Assembly: GCF_003864255.1 (NCBI RefSeq)
Contig: NZ_QWEZ01000002.1
Coordinates: forward strand, 496,001 to 560,000
Origin: Aestuariirhabdus litorea
Lineage (GTDB): Bacteria > Pseudomonadota > Gammaproteobacteria > Pseudomonadales > Aestuariirhabdaceae
Length of the DNA stretch: 64,000 nucleotides
Reading direction: 5' to 3'
The position numbers and the translations under genes were made by a program. Every line of letters starts with the position of its first letter. The stretch's first letter is position 1. Positions 45,371 to 54,182 of this stretch are shown piece by piece. A model generated the notes under the pieces. That model was not told the DNA's origin. It searched no databases and worked only from the letters and a program-made list of their open reading frames with translations.

Positions 45371-46857
45371 TAGTCTGCCTGTTCAGGCGCGGCCTGACCC
45401 ACGGTGAGGGTGATCAGCTTTTGCGGGTCGAGGTGGCGCGCAAACGCCGCTCGAATCTGCTCAAGTGATACCGACTCGATCTCGCTCAGGAACTGCTCTA
45501 GCTGGTCCAAAGGCAAGTCGTAAAAGCCGATGGAGCCGAGCTGGCCAACGATGCTGCTGTTGCTGGCGGTGGTCTGGGGGAAGCTGCCAAGGATATTCTG
45601 CTTGGCGGTCTTCAGCTCCTGCTCCGTGGGCCCCTCGGCCAGGAAGCCGGAGAGGGTCTCGTTAACCACCTGCAACGCCAGCTCCGTCTGGTCAGCACGG
45701 GTTTTGAGGCTGACCAGGAAGGGGCCGCGTTCACGCATGGGGGCAAAGTGGCTGTATACGCCGTAGGTGAGCCCCCGTTTCTCGCGCACCTCTTCCATCA
45801 GCCGGGAGCCGAATCCGCCGCCGCCGAGGATCTCGTTGCCCACGTAGAGGGCCGCATAGTCCGGGTCGCCTTTGGCGACGCCAAGTCCACCAATAAGGAT
45901 CTGGGTCTGCTGGCTGTTGTGGTCAATATGGGTCTGGATAGGGCCTTCGAGGGACGGAGGCTCCGGCAGTGCGGGAGCGGGTTCACCGCTGGCCAGGCTC
46001 AAGCTCACCTGCTCGACGATCGCCTCAGCCGCGCGGCGATCGAGGTCGCCGACCAGCGAGATCACCAGGTTGCGGGCCACGTAATAGCGCTGGAAAAACC
46101 CCTGTAAGTCAGCTTGTGTCATCGCCTCCAGGCTCTCTTGGGTTCCCCGGCTGGGGGTGGCGTAGGGGTGGTCCCCGTAGAGGTCACTGAAAAAACGCAG
46201 GTTGGCCAGTTCCCCGGCACGCTGTTGTTGGTACTCCAGGGAGGCGATCGCCTGGTTTTTGGTGCGCGCAAGCGCGTCTTCGGGGAAGTTGGGCTCGCTC
46301 ACCACCTGGGTAAACAGTGCCAGAGCCGGTTGCAGTTGGGCGCTGGCGCTCAGGCTGCGCAGGGAGACGATGCCCATATCGCGGTAGGCGCTGGCACCGA
46401 ACTCAGCCCCCAGCCCTTCAAAGCCTTCGGAGATCTGACCGGCATCGAGCTGGCGGGTGCCTTCGCCGATCAGGCCGCTGGTCATCATGGCCAGCCCCGC
46501 CTGGTCGCCATCCCGGGCCGAGCCGGCATCGAATACCAGGCGCAGGTCCACCATCGGTAATTCGGGAGCGGCGACAAAGTAGACCCGGGCGCCATTGGAG
46601 GTATTCCAGTGCTGGATCTCCAGTGGCCGGCGTTTAACCGTGGGGTTGGCCTCGATCGCAGCCAGGGACTCGAACCGTTCAACAGCTGGCGCAAGCAAGA
46701 CGGGGGTCGGGCTCGGCTCGGCGGCAGGGGTCGGCTGCACGTCACTTACGGCGGAGCGGTTCAGCAGGACAATGGCCAGCGGCAGGGTGGCCACCAGCGT
46801 CCACAGGAAGAGACGATTAATGCGGGGTTTTTGCGCTTTCATGGGTGCGGTGCTCAT
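45370..46857 (-). CDS. M16-family peptidase-like protein without the zinc motif
   Basis: 495 residues. It has an N-terminal membrane/signal segment (~14-34), then an M16 fold. In the place of the zinc-binding HxxEH the sequence reads GDQAGLAMMTSGLI, so zinc ligands are missing and the protein is probably inactive on its own. C-terminal half: FGSRLMEEVREKRGLTYGVYSHF, which retains the R/Y motif of the substrate-binding half. M16 enzymes of this type work as heterodimers of an active and an inactive partner. The active partner gene lies immediately upstream with one base between stop and start. Confidence 0.9.
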   Translation of the reverse strand: MSTAPMKAQKPRINRLFLWTLVATLPLAIVLLNRSAVSDVQPTPAAEPSPTPVLLAPAVERFESLAAIEANPTVKRRPLEIQHWNTSNGARVYFVAAPELPMVDLRLVFDAGSARDGDQAGLAMMTSGLIGEGTRQLDAGQISEGFEGLGAEFGASAYRDMGIVSLRSLSASAQLQPALALFTQVVSEPNFPEDALARTKNQAIASLEYQQQRAGELANLRFFSDLYGDHPYATPSRGTQESLEAMTQADLQGFFQRYYVARNLVISLVGDLDRRAAEAIVEQVSLSLASGEPAPALPEPPSLEGPIQTHIDHNSQQTQILIGGLGVAKGDPDYAALYVGNEILGGGGFGSRLMEEVREKRGLTYGVYSHFAPMRERGPFLVSLKTRADQTELALQVVNETLSGFLAEGPTEQELKTAKQNILGSFPQTTASNSSIVGQLGSIGFYDLPLDQLEQFLSEIESVSLEQIRAAFARHLDPQKLITLTVGQAAPEQAD

Positions 46858-48216
46858 CTACTGGCTGGCGGTGGCTTTAGGGCTGAGGGTGGCAACGGTG
46901 ACCCGTTCCCGGGTCAGGTATTTCTGCGCCACCTGCTGGATCTGTTCGGGTGTGATGGCGTTGAGGCGGTCAAGCTCCTGGTCGGCTACCCGCCAGCTCT
47001 GGCCAATACTCTCTAGAATGCCGATCTGCTGGGCCTGGCTGGAGATGGAGTCCTGCTCGTAGACCAGTGAGGAGATCACCTGTGCCTTGATGCGGTCCAG
47101 CTCCTGCTGGGACGGCGGGGTCTGCTTCAGCTGCTCGATCTGTTCCCAAAAGGCGCTCTCCAACTCCTCCAGATCGTGGCCTTTCTGGGTGTTGGGCACG
47201 CCACTGAAGGTGAACAGGCTGTCGCCCCGGCTGAAGGCACTGTAGCCAACCCCGGCGCTGGAGGCGACTTCGCTGCCCCGTACCAGTCGGGTTTCGATGC
47301 GAGCGCTGTAGCCGCCATCGAGCACCCCCGACAGCATGCGCAGGGCGTAGGTTTCCCACTCCTGCTCCGCGGTGTTGAGCACCGGCACATTAAAGCCCAT
47401 GTACAGCGACGGGAGGCGGGCCGTCTCCAGCTCCATCTCGATGCGGCGGGCTCCGGGGGTATTGATCTCCACCAGGGGTTTGACCTGCGGATGGGGGCGC
47501 GCCGGTATAGGGCCGAAGTAGCGGGTCGCCAGCTGCAGTACCTCTTCGGGGTCTACATCGCCAACCACCACAACGATGGCGTTATTGGGGCTGTACCAGT
47601 TTTGGTACCAGCGGCGCAGGTCGTCGGCTTGCATCGACTCGAGATCCTGCTGCCAACCGATCACCGGGTTGCCATAGGGGCTGGCCTGGTGAGCGGTGGC
47701 CTGGAAACGTTCGTAAGTGATCCCCTCGGGGCGATCTTCCACTCGTTGCCGCCGCTCCTCCAGCACCACCTGCCGCTCGCGGGTGAACTCCTCATCGGAG
47801 ATCACCAGGTTCTGCATTCGCTCCGCTTCCAGTTCAAAGCTCAGGGGCAGGCGGTTGGCCGCCAGGACTTGGTAATAGGCCGTGGCATCGCGGCTGGTAA
47901 AGGCATTTTCACTGGCGCCGACACGGGCCATGATGCGTGAAAACTCACCGGTTTCGAGGCGCTTGCTGTCCTTGAACATCATGTGCTCAAGCAGGTGGGA
48001 GAGGCCGGTATGACCGACCGACTCGTAACTGGAGCCGATACGGTACCACACCTGGGAGACCACCACTGGCGCCCGGTGGTCCTCGCGAACGATCAGTTTA
48101 AGGCCATTGGGTAAAACGTATTCGTGGGTACTGCTGGCGGCGGCGAAGCCCTGGCTGCTGATAAAGAGCAGCCCAAGCAGGGAGGCGAGACGCCCCGAAA
48201 GCCAGAAAAAGCGCAT
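46858..48216 (-). CDS. M16-family zinc metallopeptidase, catalytic partner
   Basis: 452 residues with a signal peptide ending in AAASS. The inverted zinc motif is intact, HLLEHMMF (~ residue 77), with the third ligand expected in the downstream VVLEERRQRVEDRP helix. It is followed by the second M16 half. Periplasmic location is inferred. With the next gene it forms the active/inactive pair seen between rsmD and ftsY in pseudomonads. The physiological substrate is not known. Confidence 0.92.
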   Translation of the reverse strand: MRFFWLSGRLASLLGLLFISSQGFAAASSTHEYVLPNGLKLIVREDHRAPVVVSQVWYRIGSSYESVGHTGLSHLLEHMMFKDSKRLETGEFSRIMARVGASENAFTSRDATAYYQVLAANRLPLSFELEAERMQNLVISDEEFTRERQVVLEERRQRVEDRPEGITYERFQATAHQASPYGNPVIGWQQDLESMQADDLRRWYQNWYSPNNAIVVVVGDVDPEEVLQLATRYFGPIPARPHPQVKPLVEINTPGARRIEMELETARLPSLYMGFNVPVLNTAEQEWETYALRMLSGVLDGGYSARIETRLVRGSEVASSAGVGYSAFSRGDSLFTFSGVPNTQKGHDLEELESAFWEQIEQLKQTPPSQQELDRIKAQVISSLVYEQDSISSQAQQIGILESIGQSWRVADQELDRLNAITPEQIQQVAQKYLTRERVTVATLSPKATASQ

Positions 48217-48395
48217 GGTGGGATCGGTCCTGTATGAACGTTTACGAATGTCGAAGCGGGCTGACTAGTGATAGGATACCCATTATTCTGAGCACCGGCT
48301 ATCGAACTGCCAGGGTTCCCGTTGCCACTGATTTTTGTAGATAGCCCGTTACACGATTGGTTCCATAGTTTGGGCGCATAGCCCGGGATAGGTTC

Positions 48396-49499
48396 ATGTC
48401 CGAGAAAAAACGCTGGTTCTGGCAGCGCGGCGATAGCGCCACCCCTGAAAATGAAAACAGCACTGCCGATCACCCTGAGGTTGAGCAGCCTGAGGCTAGC
48501 GCCGCCGAGCCCGTGGCAGAGGTGGCCAGCGTCACCACCCGCCAGGAGCCCCAACCGCAAGAGAGTTCCCAGGAGGGTCTCTTTGGCCGCATGAAGCGGG
48601 GCCTCGCCAAGACCCGGTCGGGGCTGGTTGCCGGGGTGACCACCCTCTTCATTGGTAAAAAGGAGATCGATGATGACCTGCTGGAGGAGCTGGAAACCCA
48701 GCTGCTGGTGGCGGATGTGGGGATGGCCGCCACGCGGGAGATCATCGATGGCCTGATCCAGCGGGTCAAGTACAAGGAGCTTGATGATGCCGACGCCCTG
48801 TTGGGGGCCCTCAAGTCCGAGCTGCGGACTCTGCTGGAGCCTGCCAACCGGCAGCTGGCTATCGATGACAGTAAAACCCCCTTTGTCATTCTGGTGGTAG
48901 GGGTCAACGGGGTGGGTAAAACCACCACCATTGGCAAACTGGCCAAGCGGCTTCAGGTCGAGGGCAAGCGGGTGATGCTGGCGGCCGGTGATACCTTCCG
49001 GGCGGCTGCGGTTGAGCAGCTGCAGGTGTGGGGAGAGCGTAACGAGATCCCGGTGATCGCCCAGCATACCGGGGCGGATAGCGCCTCGGTGATCTTTGAT
49101 GCCGTGGAGGCGGCGAGGGCACGCAATATCGATGTGCTGATCGCCGATACCGCCGGTCGCCTGCACAACAAGGATAACCTCATGGAGGAGCTGAAAAAGG
49201 TCAAGCGGGTGATGGGCAAGCTCGATGACAGTGCCCCCCACGAAGTGCTGTTGGTGGTCGATGCCAGCACCGGCCAGAACGCCCTTAACCAGGCCCGCGA
49301 GTTCAATAAGGCGGTCTCCCTCAGCGGTATGGCGCTGACCAAGCTCGATGGTACCGCCAAGGGGGGCATCGTGTTCGCCATGGCCCAGGAGATGAAGTTG
49401 CCGATCCGCTTCCTTGGGGTTGGTGAACAGATCGATGACCTGCGCCCCTTCGTGGCCGACGAGTTTGTTGATGCCCTCTTTGATATGGACCGCCTCTAG
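48396..49499 (+). CDS. ftsY: Signal recognition particle receptor FtsY
   Basis: 367 residues. Acidic N-terminal A domain (~1-60, Glu- and Gln-rich), helical N domain, then GTPase G domain with G1 GVNGVGKTTTIGKLA, DTFRAAAVEQLQVW, G3 DTAGRLHNKDNLMEEL, and G4 TKLDGTAKGG. It docks SRP-ribosome complexes at the membrane. Divergent from the M16 pair and first of the ftsYEX-rpoH string. Confidence 0.97.
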   Translation: MSEKKRWFWQRGDSATPENENSTADHPEVEQPEASAAEPVAEVASVTTRQEPQPQESSQEGLFGRMKRGLAKTRSGLVAGVTTLFIGKKEIDDDLLEELETQLLVADVGMAATREIIDGLIQRVKYKELDDADALLGALKSELRTLLEPANRQLAIDDSKTPFVILVVGVNGVGKTTTIGKLAKRLQVEGKRVMLAAGDTFRAAAVEQLQVWGERNEIPVIAQHTGADSASVIFDAVEAARARNIDVLIADTAGRLHNKDNLMEELKKVKRVMGKLDDSAPHEVLLVVDASTGQNALNQAREFNKAVSLSGMALTKLDGTAKGGIVFAMAQEMKLPIRFLGVGEQIDDLRPFVADEFVDALFDMDRL

Positions 49500-49519
49500 G
49501 GCTTGGGAGCGGTTGTCCA

Positions 49520-50179
49520 GTGATCCAGTTTGATCAGGTGAGTAAGCGCTACCCTACCGGCCAGGTAGGGCTGGAAGGGGTTAGCTTTCACATTAACGCG
49601 GGGGAGATGGCCTTTCTGACCGGCCACTCCGGGGCCGGCAAAAGCACCCTGCTGAAGTTGGTGATGCTGATGGAGCGGGCCACCCACGGCCAGGTTCGCA
49701 TCGCCGGTCGAAACCTGCGCTCCATGGGGCGGGGCGAGATCCCGGCGCACCGGCGGGAGATCGGCGTGGTGTTCCAGAATCACCAGCTGCTGTTCGACCG
49801 TTCGGTTTTTGAAAATGTCGCCTTGCCCCTGCAGATCTCCGGCTATTCCCGGGTGGATATCGGCAAGCGGGTGCGGGCCGCGCTGGATCAGGTGGGCCTG
49901 CTGGATAAGGAAAAGCTGCCCCCTATTAGCCTGTCGGGTGGCGAGCAGCAGCGGGTGGGTATTGCCCGCGCGGTGGTCCACAAGCCCAAGCTGCTGCTGG
50001 CCGATGAGCCCACCGGCAACCTGGACCCCGGGCTGTCGGCCGAGATCATGACCCTGTTCGAACGCTTCAACCAGGTGGGGGTGACGGTACTGATCGCCTC
50101 CCACGACATGGCGCTGATCGAGCGCATGCGCCACCGTGTACTGACCCTGAACCAGGGGAGGCTGGTGGCCGATGGCTGA
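49520..50179 (+). CDS. ftsE: Cell-division ABC ATPase FtsE
   Basis: 219 residues from a GTG start. Walker A GHSGAGKST (~ residue 37), Q-loop VVFQNHQLL, signature LSGGEQQRVGIARAV, Walker B LLLADEPTGNLD, H-loop ASHDM. With FtsX it controls peptidoglycan hydrolases at the septum. It overlaps ftsX by eight bases. Confidence 0.96.
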   Translation: MIQFDQVSKRYPTGQVGLEGVSFHINAGEMAFLTGHSGAGKSTLLKLVMLMERATHGQVRIAGRNLRSMGRGEIPAHRREIGVVFQNHQLLFDRSVFENVALPLQISGYSRVDIGKRVRAALDQVGLLDKEKLPPISLSGGEQQRVGIARAVVHKPKLLLADEPTGNLDPGLSAEIMTLFERFNQVGVTVLIASHDMALIERMRHRVLTLNQGRLVADG

Positions 50180-51233
50180 TTATCCACGGGGCGCCAGCCG
50201 CAGTGGGCGGGGGGCAACCCCTGCCGCCCGACCGAAGGCTGCAGATCCGAAGCGCAGTGCCGAGTCCGGCGCACGACGCAAACGGCCCGCCGTGCAGCGT
50301 AAGGCGCGTCCCCACAGCGGTGACCGACTGGGGGGCGCCTTGCACCACCACCGGCAGATGGGGGTGCAGAGTCTGCAAAAACTCCTGCAGGCGCCAGCGG
50401 CGACGCTGATGACCTGTCTGGTGATGGCGGTGGCACTGGTCCTGCCGAGCGTGATGCTGGTGGCGGTGGCTAACCTCAAGCAGCTCAGTGCGGGCTGGGA
50501 CGGTTCCCCCCAGCTGACCCTCTACCTGCGCGAAGGGGCCCAACACAGCCCCCTGATGCAGAAGCTGGGGGCCGACCCCCGCATCGAGTCCCTGGTGTAC
50601 CTCTCTGCCGAGCAGGCCCTGGCGGAGTTTGAGCAGTATTCCGGGCTGGCCGATGTGACGGCCCAGCTGGAGGACAACCCCTTACCGGCGGTGTTGATTC
50701 TGCGTCCGCAGTTGGAGGCCCTGCAGGGCGAGCTGGGGCGCCAGCTGGTGGATGAGATGCAGCAGCTGGCGGATGTTGAGCTGGCCAGTCTCGATCTTCA
50801 GTGGGTGGAGCGGTTGCGGCAGATCCTGCAGCTGGGTGAGCGCAGTAGCCTGCTGCTGGCGATGCTGCTGGCGGTGGCCGTGCTGCTGGTGATCGGTAAC
50901 ACCATCCGCCTGGCGATCGAAAACCGGCGCAACGAGATTCTGGTGGTCAAGCTGGTAGGGGGTAGTGACGCCTACGTGCGACGCCCCTTCCTCTACACCG
51001 GCGCCTGGTACGGCGTTGGGGCGGGCCTTCTGGCGGCGGTGCTGGTGCAACTGTTGGTGTTACTGGTCGAGGGGCCGGCGGCGCGCCTGGCGGCTCTCTA
51101 CCAGAGCCAGTTTCAACTGCAGGGGCTGGGATTCAGCGCTTCCCTGGCGCTGGTGCTGTTGGGGGCCGCGCTTGGCTGGTGCGGTGCCTGGCTGGCGGCG
51201 GTACGCCACCTGCGGGAGATAGAGCCCCGCTGA
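50172..51233 (+). CDS. ftsX: Cell-division permease-like protein FtsX
   Basis: 353 residues. The first ~60 residues are basic and Pro/Ala/Arg-rich and cytoplasmic. Four membrane helices follow (about 75-100, 228-250, 275-300, 325-345) with a periplasmic loop between the first two and an FtsX domain (NTIRLAIENRRNEILVVKLVGGSDAYVRRPF). It carries the signal from FtsE to periplasmic amidase activators. Confidence 0.96.
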   Translation: MADYPRGASRSGRGATPAARPKAADPKRSAESGARRKRPAVQRKARPHSGDRLGGALHHHRQMGVQSLQKLLQAPAATLMTCLVMAVALVLPSVMLVAVANLKQLSAGWDGSPQLTLYLREGAQHSPLMQKLGADPRIESLVYLSAEQALAEFEQYSGLADVTAQLEDNPLPAVLILRPQLEALQGELGRQLVDEMQQLADVELASLDLQWVERLRQILQLGERSSLLLAMLLAVAVLLVIGNTIRLAIENRRNEILVVKLVGGSDAYVRRPFLYTGAWYGVGAGLLAAVLVQLLVLLVEGPAARLAALYQSQFQLQGLGFSASLALVLLGAALGWCGAWLAAVRHLREIEPR

Positions 51234-51307
51234 CAGGAGAGGTCCAGGGGCGGGCCGTTCAGGTGTCGCTAAGGGGTTGATATTCTTATGCATAATTTGT
51301 CTAAGTT

Positions 51308-51335
51308 GGAACTTTCAACCCTATTCGCACTCTTA
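51308..51335 (+). promoter_or_regulatory. Probable sigma-E promoter of rpoH
   Basis: GGAACTT (51308-51314), a 16-base spacer and TCTTA (51331-51335) match the sigma-E consensus GGAACTT-N16-TCTGA with one mismatch in the -10. It lies 53 bases before the rpoH ATG. In E. coli one rpoH promoter is sigma-E-dependent, so this layout is expected. A sigma-70 promoter may also be present but was not clear. Confidence 0.65.
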
Positions 51336-51387
51336 CAGGCAGGATGCTAGAATTCACGGTCCATCAACCTATGGAGCTTTTTAATTA

Positions 51388-52242
51388 ATGGGCAAAGAAC
51401 TGCAACGAGTCGAGATGCTGGTACCGGGGCGTGACCTCGATGCTTACATTCGTGCGGCAAGTAGTGTGGCCATTCTCTCCGCCGAGCAGGAGCGGGAGCT
51501 GGCTGAGCGCCTGTTTTTTGAGAACGACCTGGAAGCCGCCCGGCAGATGGTTTTGGCGCACCTGCGCTTTGTGGTGCATATCGCCCGCAGCTACTCAGGC
51601 TATGGCCTGTCGCAAGCTGACCTGATTCAGGAGGGTAATGTGGGCCTGATGAAGGCGGTACGTCGCTTTAACCCCGAAAAGGGGGTTCGACTGGTCTCCT
51701 TTGCGGTGCACTGGATTCGCGCCGAGATTCACGAATTTATCCTGCGAAACTGGCGTATTGTGAAGATCGCCACCACCAAATCGCAGCGCAAGCTGTTCTT
51801 CAATCTGCGCAGCAACAAGAAGCGCCTGGCCTGGTTTACCAACGAAGAGGTCAGCAGCCTTGCCCGGGATCTCGGGGTCGATGAGAAAACAGTGCGTGAG
51901 ATGGAGGGCCGCATGGCCAGCCAGGATACCTCTTTCGACAGCCCGCTGGGCGACGATGAGGACGCCGCCTACCTGGCACCGGCCTACTACCTTGAGGACA
52001 AACGCTTTGATCCGGCGACCCAGCTGGAGGAGGCGGACTGGAACCAGCAGTCGATCGACAGCCTGGAGAACGCCATGTCCCAGCTGGATGAGCGTAGCCG
52101 CGATATTTTACAGCAGCGCTGGTTAGCGGAGGAGAAATCCACCCTGCACGAGCTGGCCGCCCAGTACGGGGTATCGGCCGAGCGTATTCGCCAGCTGGAA
52201 AAGAATGCGATGAAAAAGCTCAAGGGCTCCATGCTGGCCTGA
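51388..52242 (+). CDS. rpoH: RNA polymerase heat-shock sigma factor (sigma-32)
   Basis: 284 residues, usual length. Region 2 ([35 protein letters not shown]...[22 protein letters not shown]), the RpoH box [12 protein letters not shown] between regions 2 and 3, and region 4 HTH ([27 protein letters not shown]). TATGGAGC is the ribosome site. The gene follows ftsX as in most gammaproteobacteria, and a strong terminator follows. Confidence 0.97.
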   Translation: MGKELQRVEMLVPGRDLDAYIRAASSVAILSAEQERELAERLFFENDLEAARQMVLAHLRFVVHIARSYSGYGLSQADLIQEGNVGLMKAVRRFNPEKGVRLVSFAVHWIRAEIHEFILRNWRIVKIATTKSQRKLFFNLRSNKKRLAWFTNEEVSSLARDLGVDEKTVREMEGRMASQDTSFDSPLGDDEDAAYLAPAYYLEDKRFDPATQLEEADWNQQSIDSLENAMSQLDERSRDILQQRWLAEEKSTLHELAAQYGVSAERIRQLEKNAMKKLKGSMLA

Positions 52243-52264
52243 GGCTAGCGCACATTGCACGTCA

Positions 52265-52289
52265 AAAGGCTCCCGCGGGAGCCTTTTTT
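52265..52289 (+). terminator. Rho-independent terminator of rpoH
   Basis: AAGGCTCCCG pairs with CGGGAGCCTT with virtually no loop, followed by six T, and preceded by AAA so that it may also serve the convergent chemotaxis gene. Confidence 0.9.
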
Positions 52290-52309
52290 AATGGGGTCAA
52301 TATGCCCGC

Positions 52310-53989
52310 TTAAGCCAGCTTGAACTGGCCGACCAACCCCTTCAGGTTTTCCGAGAGCTGTGCCAACTCCTCGGTGGCAACCGCTACCTGCTGGGCTCCG
52401 GATGAGGCCTCATGCTGGCTTTCATTGATCATGCTGACGGAACGGTTGACCTGCTCGGCGACCGCGCTCTGCTGCTCAGCGGCACTGGCTATCTGGGTGT
52501 TCATCTGGGCAATCCGGTCCACCGACTGGTTGATTTCAACCAGGGCTGAGGCCGCCTGCTCGGACAGCTCAACGGCCTGGTTGGCCTTCGCGTAGCCGCT
52601 GTTCATTGCCTCGACGGATTGTTTGGCCTCGCTCTTGAGGCTGCCGATCATGGTCTGGATGGTACTGATCGAATCCTGGGTACGTGAAGCCAGGGTTCGC
52701 ACCTCATCGGCAACCACCGCGAACCCCCGCCCCTGTTCGCCGGCACGGGCCGCCTCGATGGCGGCGTTGAGCGCCAGCAGGTTGGTCTGCTCGGCGATGG
52801 AGGTGATCACCTCGAGAATCGAATCGACGTTTTCCGTTTCGTTGCTGAGGCGGGTGATGGCCTCGCTGGTGTGCTCTATATCAAGTGCCAGTTCATGGAT
52901 CGAGTGGTTAACCTGCTCGACGGTCTGCTCCCCCTTGCGCGCCTCGGCCTCTGCGGTGGCGGTTGAGTCCGCTGCGTCGGAGGCATTGTGGGCGACATCG
53001 CGCACCGTGGCGGACATTTCGTTCATGGCAACCGAGGTCTGGCTCAGTTGCTCGGTTTGTAGCTCGATGTTCTTGGCGGTGCGGGTGGTGATGGTGGCCA
53101 CCTCATTGGTGGCACCACTGAGCTGCTCGGTGGCTGCCGCAATCTGGGAGACCATATCCTGCAGTTTCAGGCTCATCCGCTGCATGGCGCTGAGCAGCTG
53201 GCCGGTTTCATCGGTGGAACGGGCCTCAATCTGCACCGTCAGGTCGCCGTTAGCCAGCCGCTGGGTGGCATCGACCGCTTGCGCCAGAGGGCGGGTGATC
53301 GCCCGCGTAATAAGGGTTCCCAGCAGCATGCCTAACAACACTGACAGCACAGTAAGAACGGACATGCCGGTAAACGCGGAGGCCTCATCGGCGTGAACGG
53401 TCTCAAGGGCATGCTCGGTCATCGTTTCGATGCCCTTGAGAATGGTCGCAAGGTGCTCGTTGATGGCGGCCTGGGAACTCTCCAGTGCCAGCACGGAGGC
53501 TTCCGTCACGGTCTGACCCTGATCCAGTTGTGCCAACAGCTGTTCAACCTGTGCTTCAAAGGCCTGGTGTTCATGCTCTGTCTCTTTCAGGGCGCGGCTC
53601 AGGGTCTCCAGTTCGGCGGCTAATTGAGGGCTGAGAGCATGGCTCTGGGCCTGGACCAGTATGGTCTCCCCCTGTTTGATCTCTGCATTGATCTCGGCGG
53701 ACAGCGCAGTGACCTCTTCGTGCAGGAGGGCGATCGTTTGGTTGCTGCTGGTCATACCCGCCAGGCGCATGGCGCGCTCGATACGGATGGCGGTTTCCAG
53801 CTGTTTGATGGTGATATCGGAGACCACTTCGATCAGCGGCATATCCTCGGACTGTACCGTTTGCAGTTCGTTGCCGATGGCGTTCATTTTGAACAGGCCG
53901 AAGGCGGATGTGATGACGAGCAATGTCGTCAGGAGGAGGATGATAAAGCCGATCTTTTTGCCGATACTAAGGTCGTGAAAAAGTTGCAT
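52310..53989 (-). CDS. Methyl-accepting chemotaxis protein
   Basis: 559 residues. N-terminal TM helix (~12-30), a helical periplasmic region (~32-200) of the four-helix-bundle type, second TM helix (~205-230), HAMP ([25 protein letters not shown]), and signalling domain with hairpin tip [19 protein letters not shown]. No C-terminal CheR-tethering pentapeptide is seen. Ligand unknown. It stands alone, convergent with rpoH. Confidence 0.93.
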   Translation of the reverse strand: MQLFHDLSIGKKIGFIILLLTTLLVITSAFGLFKMNAIGNELQTVQSEDMPLIEVVSDITIKQLETAIRIERAMRLAGMTSSNQTIALLHEEVTALSAEINAEIKQGETILVQAQSHALSPQLAAELETLSRALKETEHEHQAFEAQVEQLLAQLDQGQTVTEASVLALESSQAAINEHLATILKGIETMTEHALETVHADEASAFTGMSVLTVLSVLLGMLLGTLITRAITRPLAQAVDATQRLANGDLTVQIEARSTDETGQLLSAMQRMSLKLQDMVSQIAAATEQLSGATNEVATITTRTAKNIELQTEQLSQTSVAMNEMSATVRDVAHNASDAADSTATAEAEARKGEQTVEQVNHSIHELALDIEHTSEAITRLSNETENVDSILEVITSIAEQTNLLALNAAIEAARAGEQGRGFAVVADEVRTLASRTQDSISTIQTMIGSLKSEAKQSVEAMNSGYAKANQAVELSEQAASALVEINQSVDRIAQMNTQIASAAEQQSAVAEQVNRSVSMINESQHEASSGAQQVAVATEELAQLSENLKGLVGQFKLA

Positions 53990-54182
53990 GGGAACGCCTC
54001 ACTCAATAGGTGCAGCACCCAAAGTCAGCGCTCCAGTGGCCAGCAACCCCTGCCAGGACGAGCTATGAACCTGAGCGATGGGTGCGCAGTATGATTTGCA
54101 TACAGACCAAGTCTAGAAGCATATTCCGGCGACGGTTGATAAATGTCAACAACCGGGGTGACGACCAGCGCTATGAAGGGCT

